This document shows, one piece after another, positions 53,612-62,696 of a stretch of DNA of 64,000 nt. The position numbers were made by a program, and so were the translations under genes. The notes under the pieces are model-generated. The model was not told where the DNA came from. It did not search any database and saw only the letters and a list, made by a program, of their open reading frames with translations. The DNA is from CAZGAH01 sp964523295 (lineage in GTDB: Bacteria > Desulfobacterota > Desulfovibrionia > Desulfovibrionales > Desulfovibrionaceae), in contig CAZGAH010000013.1 of NCBI GenBank assembly GCA_964523295.1, forward strand, positions 1 through 64,000, written 5' to 3'. The stretch's first letter is position 1. Each line of letters begins with the position of its first letter.

Positions 53612-56600
53612 GTGCAACGAGTTCCGCTCGCCGTCTGCCTTTGTGCCGCATTGCTGCTGTTCACCGTCAGGGCCGCCCTTTGCCGGGACGCGGCCCAGGC
53701 GCTCCAGGACTTCAAGACCGCCTACGCGCGCGCGACCGAGGCCGACGCCAAGGGCGACCGCGAGGTCGCTCTGCCGGCCTGGAAAGAGGCCCTGGCCGCG
53801 CTCGACGAATTCGGCGAAAACGACAAAATACTCCCCTTCAAGGAAACGGTCATCTTCAAGCTGGCCGAGACGCAGGCCTGGCTGGGTGCCGCCGCCGGCG
53901 ATCCGGCTGCCGTGGAAGAGGCCAGGGTCGCGCTCGACGGACTGCTCAAGCGAAAAAAGTTGGTGGGCCTGAAAAAGGACGACGTCCTTTTTCGTCTGGG
54001 CCACACGCTGGGGCAGAAAAGCCGGGTTCTGGCCCGACGCGGGGAGAACCGCCAGGCCGTGGCCGCTGGCAAGGAAGGGCTGGCCATTCTGGAAAAGCTG
54101 CCGGCCTCGCCCGAGCTGGACGAGACGCTGGCTCGCGACAACAGCCAGCTCGGCCTGGCTCTGCTGGCCACGAGCGATCTCAAAGCCGCGGAGGAGCGGC
54201 TGACCCGGGCTGCGGAATTCTGGGGCAAGATCGGCAACGAGCCCGAGCAGCTGCGCGAGCGGAACCTGATCATTTTTCTGCACGGCGAGCTGGGCCGTCT
54301 GACGCAGGCCGAGCGCGAGTACGAGGCCCTGCTCGCCCAGTTGCCCGCGAAGGGCTTGGACAAGAGCGTCCTGGGCGTGGAGTGCCGCGTGAACCTGGGA
54401 CTGATCCAGCTGCAGCTCGGCAAGTACGCCGACGCGGCCGCCCGCTTCGACCAGGCCGAGGCCCTGGCCCGCGAGGTCCCGGATTACGCCAACCCGGAGG
54501 CCATCGCCAACAACCGCGGCATCGTGGCCTTTCGCGAGGGCATGTACCACGAGGCCCTGGGCCGGTTCGACCGCGCCGGACAGGGGCGCAACGCCCAGGT
54601 CAAGGCCCAGAGCCTGGCCAATGCCGGCGGCGTCTATCTCAATCTCTACCAGTCGGAGCGCAACGACGATCATTTTACCCGCGCTGAGGAAAAGCTGCGC
54701 GCGGCCCTGACCCAGGCCGAGAGCGTAGACGACGCGCGCGCGGGTTTCGTGGCCGGCAACAATCTCGGACGCCTGTACCTGCTGCGTGCCGGAAAACCGG
54801 CCTCCTCGGCGCAGGGGAGCGAAGACTGCGCCAAGGCATTGGACACGCTGGGCAAGTACTTCCGCGAGGCCAACGACCTGGCCGGGCGGACGAAAAGCGT
54901 CCTGTACGAGTCCGCCTCCCTGGCCCTGAATCTGGGCGATGTCTATCTGCTAATCGGCACGAGTTTTCGCGACGCGGGACTGGAACGGGGCGGGCCCTGC
55001 GCCGATCCCGATCCGTTGGTCTGCGCCGAAAAATTCTATCGCGAGGGCCTGGACCTGGCCCTGCGCCTGGGCAGCGCCGAGGAAATCTGGTACGGTCGCT
55101 ACGGCCTGGCCCGCGTCTGGCGCGCCCGCGGCAATGCGCCCAAGGCCATCGAGCACTACGCCGCGGCCATCGAGAACATCGAATCCCTGCGCAACCTGCT
55201 CTCCGGCGGCGCCGCGGTGAGCTTCCTGCACGACAAGCACATGGTCTATACCGAGTGCATCGACCTGCTCCTGCAAGAGTGGGAAAAGAGCAAGGATCCC
55301 AAGGCGAAGCAGAAGGCCTCGCTTACGGCCCTGGAATACCTGGAGCGCAGCCGGCAGGGCGAACTCAGGGCTCTGTTTGCGCAGGCCCTGCCCGAGGCCA
55401 GACAGAAGGAGCATCACGAACTTGCGGGCCTGCGTTACCGGCTCACGCTCCTGGCCCAGGCCCCCGAGCCCGACCGCAAGGAAATGGAGGCCGTGCAGAA
55501 GGCCATGGCGCCGTTGGAAAAGGCGTTGGAAAAGGACGATCCGATGCTGCAGAAAACCGGGCTGGACCTTGCCGCCTGCCAGCGCCGGCTCGGCCCGGAC
55601 CAGGCCGTGCTCGAATACTATTACAGCGCCGACGCCTTCTATGTCTGGAAGATCGACCGCGCCGGCGTATCCCTGCACACGGCGCCGCGCCTGGAGGAAG
55701 ACGTGGCCACGGACGAGAAGCAGGACTTTCTCGAGACCGCAGTCGATAAATTCGGGAATAATATCGTGGGCGGGGGCGGGGCAGCCAGCCAGCGCACCAC
55801 CCACGTCATCACCACCCTGCACGATATCTACAAACGCCTCTTCGTCGATGCCGGCCTCGCGCTCGATCCCACAATCACGCGCCTGACCATCGTGCCCTAT
55901 CGCAGGCTGAGCATCGTCCCCTTTGCCGCGCTCTACGTCGACGCCGCCGCTGGCAGCGTGCTGCTGGACAAGTACCAGATCGGCTATCTGACCGCGCTCA
56001 GCCAGCTGCTTGCCAGGCCGGAAACCTCCGCCCCCGTGCTCTACGCGGTGGGCAATCCGAACATGCCGCAGCAGGTAGCCGCAGTCAGCGTCACGCGCGG
56101 CGATGCTCAGGCGGGCGTGGGATTGAGCCGGGTGGATTTGGAGCTGCTGCGCATTGCCGGCATGGATCCCGCGGACCCCACCCGCTCGGGCGCCTCGGTC
56201 AACTTTGCCCAGCTTCCGGACGCCGGGCACGAGGTCGAGACCATCTCCTCGGTGTTCGCCGCGCACGGAGACGCCAATGTCGCCGCCACGGTCAACCAGG
56301 CCGTGCCGCCGCGGCGCGTGCTCGACGACCTCTCCAGCCGACCCTATGCCTTTCTGCACTTCGCCACGCACGGCAAGCTCATCGGCAGCGCGCCGTTGCT
56401 GTCTTTTCTGGCCTTTTCCCAGGATCCCGAGGCCACGGACCCGGCCCTGCGCAAAGGCTATCTGACGGTCAAGACCATCCGGGAGCAGCTGTTCGGCAAA
56501 CTCGGGCAGACGCGGCTGTGCGTGCTCTCCTGCTGCCAGACCGCGCTGGCGAGCAAGGTCGAGGGGCTGGAGTACGCGTCGCTTGCCGGCGCCTTTCAAT

Positions 56601-56815
56601 CCGCCGGCGTGGAAACCATCATCGCCACGCTCTGGGAAGTGCCCTCGCGCGAGACAGCAACCCTCGTCGCCACGTTTTACGAACAGCTCTTCGCGCCGGA
56701 CAACCCGCGTAAAAGCTACACCCGGGCCATGCAACTGGCGCAGGAGCGCGTCCGCCGAGAAAACAGCGATCCCTTCTACTGGGCGGCGTTCATCGTTATC
56801 GGACCCGACAACTGA
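53612..56815 (+). CDS. Exported TPR-CHAT domain protease-like protein
   Basis: A 1067-residue protein starting at GTG 53612 with a signal peptide (MQRVPLAVCLCAALLLFTVRAALC). Some ten degenerate TPR repeats follow (about residues 30-520), then a C-terminal CHAT domain (about 750-1067). The caspase-like dyad is present: His-920 in FLHFATHGKL and Cys-975 in VLSCCQTALAS, and the usual ATLWEVPSRETATLVATFYE follows. CHAT peptidases act in programmed cell death and defence, usually in the cytosol; here the signal peptide predicts a periplasmic protein, which is unusual. The OmpA-domain gene follows after 18 bp. Confidence 0.88.
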   Translation: MQRVPLAVCLCAALLLFTVRAALCRDAAQALQDFKTAYARATEADAKGDREVALPAWKEALAALDEFGENDKILPFKETVIFKLAETQAWLGAAAGDPAAVEEARVALDGLLKRKKLVGLKKDDVLFRLGHTLGQKSRVLARRGENRQAVAAGKEGLAILEKLPASPELDETLARDNSQLGLALLATSDLKAAEERLTRAAEFWGKIGNEPEQLRERNLIIFLHGELGRLTQAEREYEALLAQLPAKGLDKSVLGVECRVNLGLIQLQLGKYADAAARFDQAEALAREVPDYANPEAIANNRGIVAFREGMYHEALGRFDRAGQGRNAQVKAQSLANAGGVYLNLYQSERNDDHFTRAEEKLRAALTQAESVDDARAGFVAGNNLGRLYLLRAGKPASSAQGSEDCAKALDTLGKYFREANDLAGRTKSVLYESASLALNLGDVYLLIGTSFRDAGLERGGPCADPDPLVCAEKFYREGLDLALRLGSAEEIWYGRYGLARVWRARGNAPKAIEHYAAAIENIESLRNLLSGGAAVSFLHDKHMVYTECIDLLLQEWEKSKDPKAKQKASLTALEYLERSRQGELRALFAQALPEARQKEHHELAGLRYRLTLLAQAPEPDRKEMEAVQKAMAPLEKALEKDDPMLQKTGLDLAACQRRLGPDQAVLEYYYSADAFYVWKIDRAGVSLHTAPRLEEDVATDEKQDFLETAVDKFGNNIVGGGGAASQRTTHVITTLHDIYKRLFVDAGLALDPTITRLTIVPYRRLSIVPFAALYVDAAAGSVLLDKYQIGYLTALSQLLARPETSAPVLYAVGNPNMPQQVAAVSVTRGDAQAGVGLSRVDLELLRIAGMDPADPTRSGASVNFAQLPDAGHEVETISSVFAAHGDANVAATVNQAVPPRRVLDDLSSRPYAFLHFATHGKLIGSAPLLSFLAFSQDPEATDPALRKGYLTVKTIREQLFGKLGQTRLCVLSCCQTALASKVEGLEYASLAGAFQSAGVETIIATLWEVPSRETATLVATFYEQLFAPDNPRKSYTRAMQLAQERVRRENSDPFYWAAFIVIGPDN

Positions 56816-56833
56816 GGCAAGGAGGCACATGCT

Positions 56834-57565
56834 ATGCACCGACTCGTCATCGTCCTGTTACTGAGCACCGTCTTTCTGTCCTGGAACAGCGCCGGGAGCG
56901 CGCTGGCCGAACCCTGCGACGAGGCCTACAAGGAGTTGAAGGCCGTGCAAGAGAACGAGACCGAGCTGCTCGCCCGGGTCCAGAAGTTCCCGGATTGCGG
57001 CAAACTCAACGTCAAGCTGGGCGATCTGTACTTCAACAAAAAGATGTGGGCTGACGCCCAGAAGCAGTACGAAAAGGCGCTGACGCTCTTCCCGGACAGC
57101 AAATACGTCCAGAACCAGCTCTTCGAGACGAACAAGAATATTCCCATTACCCTGCAGTCAGGCTCCAAGCTGGACCTGGGCGCCGAAGTCGCCCGCCGTG
57201 GTCTGGGGGGCACGCGCAAGCTTCCGGCCATTGCCGTGGAGGTCCACTTCGATCAGGGCAGCGCGACCGTGACCACGGACGACCGCGCCGCGCTGGACAC
57301 CTTCGCCGCGATGGTCAAGGACGGCTTCACGCAGTACTCCTTCGAGGTCCAGGGCCACACCGACGCCGTGGGCTCGCCGCAGACCAATCAGACCCTTTCC
57401 GAGCGCCGCGCCCAGGCCGTACGCGACTACCTGATCAAGAAGCACGGACTGAGCGCCGACAAGCTCGTGGTCAAGGGCTTCGGCCAGACCCAGCCCATAG
57501 CATCCAACGAAACCGAGGACGGCCGGGCGAAAAACCGTCGGGTCCAGTTCCAGGGATTTCAATAG
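56834..57565 (+). CDS. OmpA-family peptidoglycan-binding protein with TPR-like N-terminus
   Basis: A 243-residue exported protein: signal peptide (residues 1-26), a short TPR-like pair (VQKFPDCGKLNVKLGDLYFN, QKQYEKALTLFPDS), then an OmpA C-terminal domain (VEVHFDQGSATVTTDDRAAL, VQGHTDAVGSPQTNQTLSERRA, GFGQTQPIASNETEDGRAKNRRV). The conserved Asp and Arg of peptidoglycan binding (GHTD, NRRV) are present. It could fix the cluster products to the cell wall. It is tightly linked to the CHAT gene and the next gene (8 bp). Confidence 0.9.
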   Translation: MHRLVIVLLLSTVFLSWNSAGSALAEPCDEAYKELKAVQENETELLARVQKFPDCGKLNVKLGDLYFNKKMWADAQKQYEKALTLFPDSKYVQNQLFETNKNIPITLQSGSKLDLGAEVARRGLGGTRKLPAIAVEVHFDQGSATVTTDDRAALDTFAAMVKDGFTQYSFEVQGHTDAVGSPQTNQTLSERRAQAVRDYLIKKHGLSADKLVVKGFGQTQPIASNETEDGRAKNRRVQFQGFQ

Positions 57566-57573
57566 GAGCCTCC

Positions 57574-59007
57574 ATGAGCCAGAAGACTTTACGCGACGCC
57601 GTCATCCTGTTCCTGCTCCTGCTCGCGCTCGTCGCCCTGCCCGCCAGGGTCGGCGCCGAGGGCAAGACCATCGTCATTTCCGCCGAAGGTCTGGCCGATC
57701 CCAACGCCGAGACCTACCAGCGCGACAAGGGGCTGATGCTCGAAGACCTGCGCCGCGACGCCAAGGCCCAGGTCATCGAAAAAGCCGTGGGAACCTTTGT
57801 GGAAACCTCGACGCTCATGGAGAACTACGCCCTGGTCCACGACCGGGTCATGACCCGCTCCCAGGGCATGATCAAGCGCATCATCAAGGAAAGCCCGCCC
57901 TGGGTCGGCGAGGACGGCTTCGCGCACATGCTCATCAAGGCCGAGGTCTACGTGGACAACGTCCGCAACGCGCTCAACGAGATGTCCAAAGGCGAAAAAG
58001 TCAGCCTGATCAAGGAGTACGGCAATCCCAAGGTCTCGGTGTCCATCGTGGTCCGGGACGCCGAGCGCGATACCGGCACCCGGCCGCAACGCTCCGACAT
58101 CGCCGAGAATATCGTCAAGGAGCGCATCAAGAGCTTCGGCTATCGGGTCTGGTCCGAGGATCATACCTCGAAGCTCAAGACCGAGCTTATGGTCAAGAGT
58201 CAGATGGAAGGCCAGGTCGACGCCACGCTCTCGGCCCAGCAGACCAAGGCCGCCGACTTCGTCATTTCCGGCGAGGCCAAATTCCAGCGTATCTCTCAGA
58301 CCCTCCAGCCCGCAAACATCCAGATAACGAAGTACACGCTCACCTCCTGGTCCGTGAAGTGCGTGGACGCAAACACGGGCGAGGAAATCCTCTACAACAA
58401 CCAGGTTCCCAAGGGCAAAGCCTGGCCCTCGGAGGACGAGGCCATCGAGAGCATCGGCAAACTCATCGGCGATCAGTTCTCCAAGGACTTCTTCGTCGAG
58501 CACCTCCAGGCGCCGTCGAAGATCTTCCAGCTTCAGGTGCTCGGACTGCCCAGCTACGACGTGGGCCAGCTGCTCAAGAAGGAATTCATCGGGCTGCGGC
58601 CCGTGCTCAACGTCGATTTTCGCGACTTCGACAAATCCGGGCTCTCGCTCTACGAGGTCGAGTTCACCGGCGCCGCCGATAACTTCAACCAACTGCTCAA
58701 CTCCACCATCCTGGCCCCGCTGAACCAGAAACTCGGCTCCCAGGCCTTCAGTCTGGAGTCGGCGCACGGCAATGTGGTCCGCGTGGCCTTCCGTTCCGAC
58801 TCGAGCGCCGAGGAACTCACGCGCGTGCTCAATACCGTGCCCCCGGCCTCGTTTGCCACGGCCTCGCCGGAGCGGCTCAAAGACGTGATCAAGAGCGAGG
58901 AGACCCTGAAAAAGGTCGCCGCCGTCGCGCCGGAAACGGCCAAAAAGCTGTCCGACGACGGCATTCTCAACCCAGAGCAGGCCAAGGACGCGGTGAAAAG
59001 CTTTTGA
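57574..59007 (+). CDS. Exported FlgT/LPP20-like protein, unknown
   Basis: A 477-residue protein with a signal peptide (VILFLLLLALVALPARVGA). The N-terminal ~110 residues (LRRDAKAQVIEKAVGTFVETST...) resemble the LPP20/FlgT N-terminal fold seen in exported assembly factors. The middle resembles a TolB-N-like alpha/beta domain (KVSVSIVVRDAERD...IVKERIKSFGYRV), and the C-terminus is helical. No enzyme motif. It lies between the OmpA and TPR-lipoprotein genes on the same strand. Confidence 0.65.
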   Translation: MSQKTLRDAVILFLLLLALVALPARVGAEGKTIVISAEGLADPNAETYQRDKGLMLEDLRRDAKAQVIEKAVGTFVETSTLMENYALVHDRVMTRSQGMIKRIIKESPPWVGEDGFAHMLIKAEVYVDNVRNALNEMSKGEKVSLIKEYGNPKVSVSIVVRDAERDTGTRPQRSDIAENIVKERIKSFGYRVWSEDHTSKLKTELMVKSQMEGQVDATLSAQQTKAADFVISGEAKFQRISQTLQPANIQITKYTLTSWSVKCVDANTGEEILYNNQVPKGKAWPSEDEAIESIGKLIGDQFSKDFFVEHLQAPSKIFQLQVLGLPSYDVGQLLKKEFIGLRPVLNVDFRDFDKSGLSLYEVEFTGAADNFNQLLNSTILAPLNQKLGSQAFSLESAHGNVVRVAFRSDSSAEELTRVLNTVPPASFATASPERLKDVIKSEETLKKVAAVAPETAKKLSDDGILNPEQAKDAVKSF

Positions 59008-59083
59008 CCGCGCCTGAGATACCTCCCCGCGCGGACTGCCGCGCGGGTGACAACCCTTGCAACGGAAAGAGGAGAAACATCGT

Positions 59084-59563
59084 ATGCGCGCACATCTGAT
59101 CGGAAAATGCCTTCTGCTCGTCGTGCTCGGAGCCATGCTGTTCGCCTGTCAGCCCAAACAGGAGACGGTCTATGTCGCACCGCCGCCCCCGCCGCCGCAG
59201 ATGAACCCCGTCGACGAGGCCATCCGCTTCTTCGACATGGGCAATTACGCCGAAGCCAAACGGCTGCTCACCAACGAAACGAGCAGAAATACCATGGACC
59301 CTCGGGCCTTTTTCTACCTTGGCCGCATCTATCTGTACGAAAAGGAGTGTCCGAGTTCGATCGCCATGTTTAAACAGGCACTGGTCCTGAACCCCAACTA
59401 CTACGAAGCGCAGCAGCAGCTCACCGCGGCGCAGAAACAGTGCGGCCAGGGCGGCCCCAAGTCCACGGGCACGAGTCGCTCGTCGACGCCGTCGCAGCCC
59501 AAGCCGCGCGAAGTCAAGGAGTTCAAGGGCGGAGCCAAGGCTATCGATCCGGCTGACTTTTAG
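59084..59563 (+). CDS. TPR lipoprotein with FKGGA C-terminal motif
   Basis: A 159-residue protein with a lipoprotein signal (lipobox LFAC), a Pro stretch (YVAPPPPPPQ), two TPR units (AIRFFDMGNYAEAKRLL, AFFYLGRIYLYEKECPSSIAMFKQAL) and a disordered tail ending VKEFKGGAKAIDPADF. The FKGGA motif reappears at the end of the last gene of the cluster. AGAGGAG precedes ATG 59084. Likely an outer-membrane-anchored scaffold. Confidence 0.75.
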   Translation: MRAHLIGKCLLLVVLGAMLFACQPKQETVYVAPPPPPPQMNPVDEAIRFFDMGNYAEAKRLLTNETSRNTMDPRAFFYLGRIYLYEKECPSSIAMFKQALVLNPNYYEAQQQLTAAQKQCGQGGPKSTGTSRSSTPSQPKPREVKEFKGGAKAIDPADF

Positions 59564-59652
59564 GCCGAAAGAGAGTCTGCCGCCGGGCCGGCCTGCATCA
59601 TGCAAGCCCGGCGGCAACGCCGCCTTTGTCCGCTCCGAACGTGGAGGACGTC

Positions 59653-60240
59653 GTGAAACGAAACCGCATCCGTCTCCTGGCAACCGGAATCCTCGGTCTC
59701 CTCGCCCTGCTGCTGATCCTGGCGCCCGCCCGGGCCGGCAACAAGGAATTGATGGACGAGTGGAGCCGAAAAAAGCAACAGGTCAAAGACAAGGTCTACG
59801 AACAGCTCAAACGGGAAGGGAGAATACCCAAAGACGGGACCGTCTATTTCGAGGCCAGAACCAAGGCGGACCCCGCCGACACAGGTAAGGTGCTGATCGA
59901 GGTCGACAGCGTCCGCGTCGAGCCTTCCGCCCCCGCCTCCGCGTCAGCGCCGAAAAAGCCGCCGGCCAAGGCGGTTCCCGGTGGCGCGAGCGCGTCCGCT
60001 CCAGCGCAGACGTCGTTGCCCTTCGCGAGCGGCAATCCCGGCGAACCGGCGCCCGGGCTGAAAGGGGGCTCACTCGGCGTGCCCGGCGCGGGGCAGGGGA
60101 CGGCGACGCCACAGACGCCGCCGACGCTGGTCCGCTACGAAACCCTGAATATCCCCGTGGGGGCTGTATTTCAGGAAAGCATGCGCATCAAGAACGGCGC
60201 AATCCAACCCGATCCGCCCGCACAGGGCAAAAAGCCCTGA
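59653..60240 (+). CDS. Exported Pro/Ala-rich protein, paralogue-like to the next gene
   Basis: A 195-residue protein with GTG start (GGAGG 5 bp upstream) and signal peptide ending ARAGNKELM. Residues ~20-80 are charged and helical, the centre is Pro/Ala/Gly-rich, and the C-terminus holds VRYETLNIPVGAVF. Both the AGNK-LM N-terminal motif and the V-Y-x2-(L/I)-x-(I/V)-PVG motif recur in the next gene. Function unknown. Confidence 0.6.
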   Translation: MKRNRIRLLATGILGLLALLLILAPARAGNKELMDEWSRKKQQVKDKVYEQLKREGRIPKDGTVYFEARTKADPADTGKVLIEVDSVRVEPSAPASASAPKKPPAKAVPGGASASAPAQTSLPFASGNPGEPAPGLKGGSLGVPGAGQGTATPQTPPTLVRYETLNIPVGAVFQESMRIKNGAIQPDPPAQGKKP

Positions 60241-60290
60241 CCGCCGCGCGGATATCGGGGCTCTGTCCGCGAAACCAGAAAGGAGGATTC

Positions 60291-61175
60291 ATGAAACGTT
60301 ATCCTATGCTCTGCGTGCTCCTGGCCCTGGCCTTTGTCGCCAGCCTGGCCACGGGAGCGCTGGCCGGCAACAAGAAACTCATGACCGTGAAAATGGCCAA
60401 GCAGGACCTCAAACGCAACTTCGTCGAATACGTCACCGGCTACAAGGTGAAAAGCGAGGGCGAGTTCGGGCTGACCGAGGACGCCAAGTACCAGGTCGAC
60501 ACCAAGGCCGCCGCGGTCATCAAAGGCGTCATCGAAGACGAGTGCATCTATGACAAGGAAAAAGACATCGCCATCTGCTACGGGCACATGGACCTTGACG
60601 AGGCCAAAAACATCCTGGGCGATTACGTCCGCTACAAGAATGTTACCCTGCACGCCATGGGCCTGGGCAGCATGACCGAAAGCTCGCGACCGGCCCTGCG
60701 CGCCCTGCGCGCCGCTATGCTTAACGCCTACGACGAACTGGCCTCCAAGCTCGTCGGCGAAAAGATCCTCTCGCGCAGCACCGCCGAAAACTATCTCCTG
60801 ACCAAGGACTCCAACCGCTCCAAGGTCTGCGCCGCCGTCTACGGCGCGCACATTCCGCAGCAGTCGGTCAAGTTCGGCAAAAAGGGCTGGGGCTGGGACG
60901 CCGACGGCGACGCCTGGGTCATCCTCCAGCTCGACGTGGAAAGGGTGCGCGACCTCCTGGGCGCCGACCTCAAATACAAGGGCGAAAATATCGTCGAAGT
61001 CATGGGCCAGGGCACGGCCAAGGACGATCTCAGCGAACTGCGGGATCAGGAGTCCGGAACGGAATCCGCTCCGCGCGGCTCGAAAGTAAAGTACGGCTCC
61101 ATCGACGTCCCCGTCGGTCCCAAGGCCTCGGAGGGGCAGGAGGACTTCAAGGGCGGAGCCCAGACCACGCAGTAA
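60291..61175 (+). CDS. Exported LPP20-like protein with FKGGA tail
   Basis: A 294-residue exported protein: signal peptide (MLCVLLALAFVASLATGALA) then AGNKKLMTVKMAKQDLKRNF. The middle (ALRAAMLNAYDELASKLVGEKIL...) resembles the LPP20/SpoU-like exported fold of FlgT and related lipoproteins. The C-terminus has VKYGSIDVPVG followed by EDFKGGAQTTQ. It shares motifs with both preceding genes. GGAGG lies 7 bp before the ATG. Last gene of the cluster. Confidence 0.65.
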   Translation: MKRYPMLCVLLALAFVASLATGALAGNKKLMTVKMAKQDLKRNFVEYVTGYKVKSEGEFGLTEDAKYQVDTKAAAVIKGVIEDECIYDKEKDIAICYGHMDLDEAKNILGDYVRYKNVTLHAMGLGSMTESSRPALRALRAAMLNAYDELASKLVGEKILSRSTAENYLLTKDSNRSKVCAAVYGAHIPQQSVKFGKKGWGWDADGDAWVILQLDVERVRDLLGADLKYKGENIVEVMGQGTAKDDLSELRDQESGTESAPRGSKVKYGSIDVPVGPKASEGQEDFKGGAQTTQ

Positions 61176-61208
61176 CCCGCTGTGCCGTAACGCAAACGGC
61201 GCATCTGT

Positions 61209-61239
61209 CAGGACGGGGGGGCCAGCTCCCCCCGTCCTG
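61209..61239 (+). terminator. Strong hairpin ending the exported CHAT cluster
   Basis: A perfect 12-bp inverted repeat, CAGGACGGGGGG (61209-61220) and CCCCCCGTCCTG (61228-61239), with a 7-base loop. No T-tract follows on either strand, so it may be a processing or Rho-assisted end, but its position 34 bp after the last stop fits a terminator. Confidence 0.6.
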
Positions 61240-61307
61240 CTTGCAGCCGGACGTCCGGTTCCCTTCTCCGGCGGTTCACGTAACGCATCCACGCCTGAAG
61301 CAAGCGC

Positions 61308-62570
61308 TCAATCATAGTTGTTCTGGATTCCGCTCACCCGCCAGGCCGGCAGCGTCCAGTCGCTCAACAGGTCCCAACCGCTGGCCTTCGTCCGGTTCTT
61401 CAGCGTGGCATTCGAGTTCAGGGTCCAGTAGCAGAATTTGCCATTGCCGCTGTTGTGCCAGATCAGCTGATTGCCGGAATAGCCGTCATTGACCTCGCGC
61501 ATGTCGCCGTCGGCGCGGATATCCGCGACGTACCAGCCATTCGCCAGAAGCCATTCGCCGGTCATATCCCAGCCATAGGCCGCGTCGGCGACGGCCGCGC
61601 CCCTGGTGCGGTTGCGTAACGTGCCATTGGAGTTGAGCACCCAGAAAGCGGTCTTTCCGTTGGCGGTGTTGTTCAACTGCAGGACGTCTTCATTGCCCCA
61701 TTCGATAACGCCGGGCACACGCCACGGCGAGGGCAGGGCCCAGTCTGACAGGAGGTCCCAGCCTGAGGTCTTGGTGCGGTTCTTCAGGGTGGAGTTCGAA
61801 TTCAGTGTCCAGTAGCAGAACTTGCCGTTTGTGCTGTTATGCCAGAGCATCTGGTTGCCATAGAAGGCGTTGTTGACTTCGCGCCGGTCGCCGGCCTCGT
61901 GGATGCTGGCCACGTACCAGCCGTTGGCCAACTGCCAGTCGCTGATCATGTCCCAGCCGAAACCGGCGTCGGCGACGGCTGCGCCCTTGGTGCGGTTGCG
62001 CAACGTGCCGTTGGAGTTCAGCATCCAGAAGGCGGTCTTGCCGTTGTTGGTGTTGTTCAGCAGCAACAAGTCCTCGGCGCACCAGGGAATAACGCCGGCA
62101 ACGCGCCACGGGGCCGCCAGGGTCCAGTCGGACACCATGTCCCATCCGTTGGTCCTGGTGCGGTTCTTCAGGTTGGAGTTGGAATTCAGGCTCCAGTAGC
62201 AGAATTTGCCGTTGGTGCTGTTGTGCCAGATCAACTGGTTGCCCTTGAACCCGGCCGTCACTTCGCGCTGGTCGCCGGCGGCGCGGAAGGCCGCGACATA
62301 CCAGCCATTGGCCAGTTGCCAGTCGCTGATCAGATCCCAGCCATAACCGGCATTGGCGATGGCGGCACCTTTGGTGCGGTTGCGCAACGTGCCGTTGGAG
62401 CTCAGGTTCCAGTACGCTGCCTTGCCGTTGGCCGGGTTGTTGATGACCATCAGGTCCTTGTCCCGAGTCAGGCCGTGCCCTGCGAAAAGGGTCACAACGA
62501 ACGCTGCGAGCGTCAACACCGTGCCGATTTTAACCAGATTGTGCCAAAACGTTTTTGCCCTCAGGTCCAT
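61308..62570 (-). CDS. Secreted triple-repeat protein (FG-GAP/VCBS-like)
   Basis: A 420-residue protein with an N-terminal export helix (IGTVLTLAAFVVTLFAGHG). The mature part is three near-identical 128-residue units, each made of two half-repeats with WHNSTNGKFCYW-type and GTLRNRTKGAA-type blocks and a final DW-L-x-WRV. The DNA period is exactly 384 bp (conserved GGTGCGGTTGCG at 61605, 61989 and 62373). The pattern D-x-(L/I)-x-N-x2-NG-K resembles beta-propeller repeats of FG-GAP/VCBS proteins; a surface-binding role is plausible. The ATG at 62570 is preferred over the longer frame. Confidence 0.75.
   Translation of the reverse strand: MDLRAKTFWHNLVKIGTVLTLAAFVVTLFAGHGLTRDKDLMVINNPANGKAAYWNLSSNGTLRNRTKGAAIANAGYGWDLISDWQLANGWYVAAFRAAGDQREVTAGFKGNQLIWHNSTNGKFCYWSLNSNSNLKNRTRTNGWDMVSDWTLAAPWRVAGVIPWCAEDLLLLNNTNNGKTAFWMLNSNGTLRNRTKGAAVADAGFGWDMISDWQLANGWYVASIHEAGDRREVNNAFYGNQMLWHNSTNGKFCYWTLNSNSTLKNRTKTSGWDLLSDWALPSPWRVPGVIEWGNEDVLQLNNTANGKTAFWVLNSNGTLRNRTRGAAVADAAYGWDMTGEWLLANGWYVADIRADGDMREVNDGYSGNQLIWHNSGNGKFCYWTLNSNATLKNRTKASGWDLLSDWTLPAWRVSGIQNNYD
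61310..62470. repeat. Three tandem 384-bp in-frame repeats
   Basis: The coding DNA of the secreted repeat protein contains three copies of a 384-bp unit, recognisable by identical 12-mers at 61605, 61989 and 62373. Within each copy a second, diverged half-repeat occurs. Copies differ by scattered substitutions, so the duplication is old enough to have drifted but is still prone to recombination. Confidence 0.8.
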
Positions 62571-62601
62571 TTCCCACTCCCTTGCCGGCCGCACATGCGA
62601 A

Positions 62602-62626
62602 AGGGAGGCGCGTGCCGCGCCTCCCT
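62602..62626 (-). terminator. Hairpin terminator downstream of the hemerythrin gene
   Basis: A perfect 11-bp stem, AGGGAGGCGCG (62602-62612) and CGCGCCTCCCT (62616-62626), with a 3-base loop, lies between the hemerythrin stop and the repeat-protein start. On the minus strand it is followed by only TTT, so termination strength is moderate. Confidence 0.6.
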
Positions 62627-62696
62627 GTGTTCTGTTCGACTCCATCCGGCCGTGTTCCTGCTTCGCTCCCCGGCACATTTCGCGCCGGGCTGTTTC

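Noticed and set aside
61310..62470. CRISPR or satellite array
   Set aside because: The 384-bp repeats are in frame inside one secreted protein; there are no short repeats with unique spacers.
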